13,367 nt of DNA, from the NCBI GenBank assembly GCA_028698375.1, contig JAQVDI010000009.1, positions 1 to 13,367 on the forward strand, read 5' to 3'. The notes under the pieces were generated by a model. It worked only from the letters and a program-made list of their open reading frames with translations. It was not told where the DNA came from and searched no databases. Both the position numbers and the translations under genes were made by a program. The stretch is from Patescibacteria group bacterium (GTDB lineage Bacteria > Patescibacteriota > UBA1384 > JAGGWG01). Positions 12,788 through 13,367 of this stretch are shown one piece after another; position 1 is the first letter of the stretch, and each line of letters starts with the position of its first letter.

Positions 12788-13367
12788 TTAAATTTCTCTG
12801 CGGCCGCGAAGGGCTTCCCGAACTGTAGTTTCGTCGGCATATTCCAAATTGGATCCAGTTGATAAACCTTGTGCTAACCTACTAATTTTGACTTTTGATT
12901 TTTGGTTTTTGACTTCTTTTATTACATACATCGCTGTTGTCTCACCTTCTAAAGAATTATCTAAAGCCAAAATAACTTCCTTAATTTCATCTTGTTCAAT
13001 TCGTTTCAACAATTCTTTTAAATGCAGCTCATTTGGATCATGCAAAAAAGAAGCAATCAAACCACCCAAAACATGATATACACCACGATAACCCGCTCTT
13101 TCTAAAGGTGCGATATGCAATGGCGTTTCCACTACTGCAAGCACGCTATTTTTACGATTTTTGTCCTCACAAATTGCGCATAAATCGCGACTGGCTAAAT
13201 TAAAACAGCGCTTACAAGTTTTTAAATTATTTATTTCTAAAATTGCTTTTACTAAAGCTTGCCTATCTTTTTCATTAAATTCAAAAATATGGTTAGCAAG
13301 TCGCTCAGCAGTTTTCTCGCCAATATGCGGCAAAGATTCTAATTCATCAATCAGTGTTTGAAACTCT
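12788..13367 (-). CDS. recR: Recombination protein RecR (N-terminal few residues outside window)
   Basis: RecR works with RecO and RecF to load RecA at gapped DNA. The frame stays open to the window edge (EFQTLIDELESLPHIGEKTAERL), so the gene starts beyond it. The TTG at 13333 is inside the protein and not its start. About 192 of the usual 200 residues are visible. They include a helix-hairpin-helix (SLPHIGEKTAERLA), a C4 zinc finger (CKRC, then CAIC after eight residues), and a Toprim domain with VLAVVETP, GVYHVLGG and ALDNSLEGETTAMY. RecR signature LEYADETTV and the terminal LRGRREI are present. A two-residue-longer segment (KNQKSKVKI) is encoded by a heptamer array. A dnaX gene, often next to recR, is not within the window. 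Confidence 0.95.
   Translation of the reverse strand, partial: EFQTLIDELESLPHIGEKTAERLANHIFEFNEKDRQALVKAILEINNLKTCKRCFNLASRDLCAICEDKNRKNSVLAVVETPLHIAPLERAGYRGVYHVLGGLIASFLHDPNELHLKELLKRIEQDEIKEVILALDNSLEGETTAMYVIKEVKNQKSKVKISRLAQGLSTGSNLEYADETTVREALRGRREI
12881..12915. repeat. Heptamer array, AAGTCAA type, inside recR
   Basis: On the coding (minus) strand the units are AAGTCAA, AAACCAA, AAATCAA, AAGTCAA and a final AATTAGT, with period exactly 7. They encode most of EVKNQKSKVKISR, near the end of the Toprim domain. The array closely resembles the intergenic one at 12296-12330. Confidence 0.7.

Noticed and set aside
13161..13361. Plus-strand frames over recR
   Set aside because: recR is unambiguous by its motifs. 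These frames are shadows.

Overview
The window looks like a piece of a small, AT-rich genome of the candidate phyla radiation (Patescibacteria, Parcubacteria-like). This is inferred from low GC, almost no Shine-Dalgarno sequences, short SecD and SecF proteins, a HARE-HTH protein with a sigma region 4, and an orphan VirD4/TraD-like ATPase with one N-terminal membrane helix. Genes end in TAA, TAG or TGA, and nothing suggests a recoded stop.

Layout. Positions 1-5452 carry four plus-strand genes: the 3' end of an unknown gene, an acidic mostly disordered protein, a sigma-region-4/HARE-HTH regulator and the VirD4-like ATPase. The last two each have their own promoter and a very short leader. Positions 5453-6544 are gene-free. 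Positions 6545-12107 are a minus-strand housekeeping block: a small zinc-ribbon protein, cysS, a tRNA-dihydrouridine synthase, an RluA-type pseudouridine synthase, secD and secF, with short gaps or overlaps. Positions 12108-12787 hold a small plus-strand membrane protein gene with its own promoter, SD and terminator, amid repeats and hairpins. The window ends inside recR (minus strand).

Main observation. The gene-free stretch lies where plus-strand genes from the left meet minus-strand genes from the right. It contains a 28-bp sequence (6155-6182) built like the XerC/XerD recombination site dif (11 + 6 + 11), with 16 of 18 core positions equal to E. coli dif. About 160 bp away is a GGGNAGGG (KOPS-like) motif reading toward it. 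The stretch may therefore be the replication terminus and chromosome-dimer resolution region. Gene polarity fits, but a genome-wide GC-skew test is needed.

Second observation. Five arrays of degenerate 7-bp units occur: 6293-6334, 6464-6512, 9094-9121, 12296-12330 and 12881-12915. Two lie inside genes (the pseudouridine synthase and recR) and are read in frame as protein. This suggests a heptamer repeat family that spreads through spacers and tolerant positions in coding sequence.

The minus-strand genes are ordinary informational and secretion functions: tRNA charging with cysteine, tRNA/rRNA base modification, the SecDF translocation motor and RecFOR repair. The plus-strand genes look lineage-specific, and their joint role is unknown.
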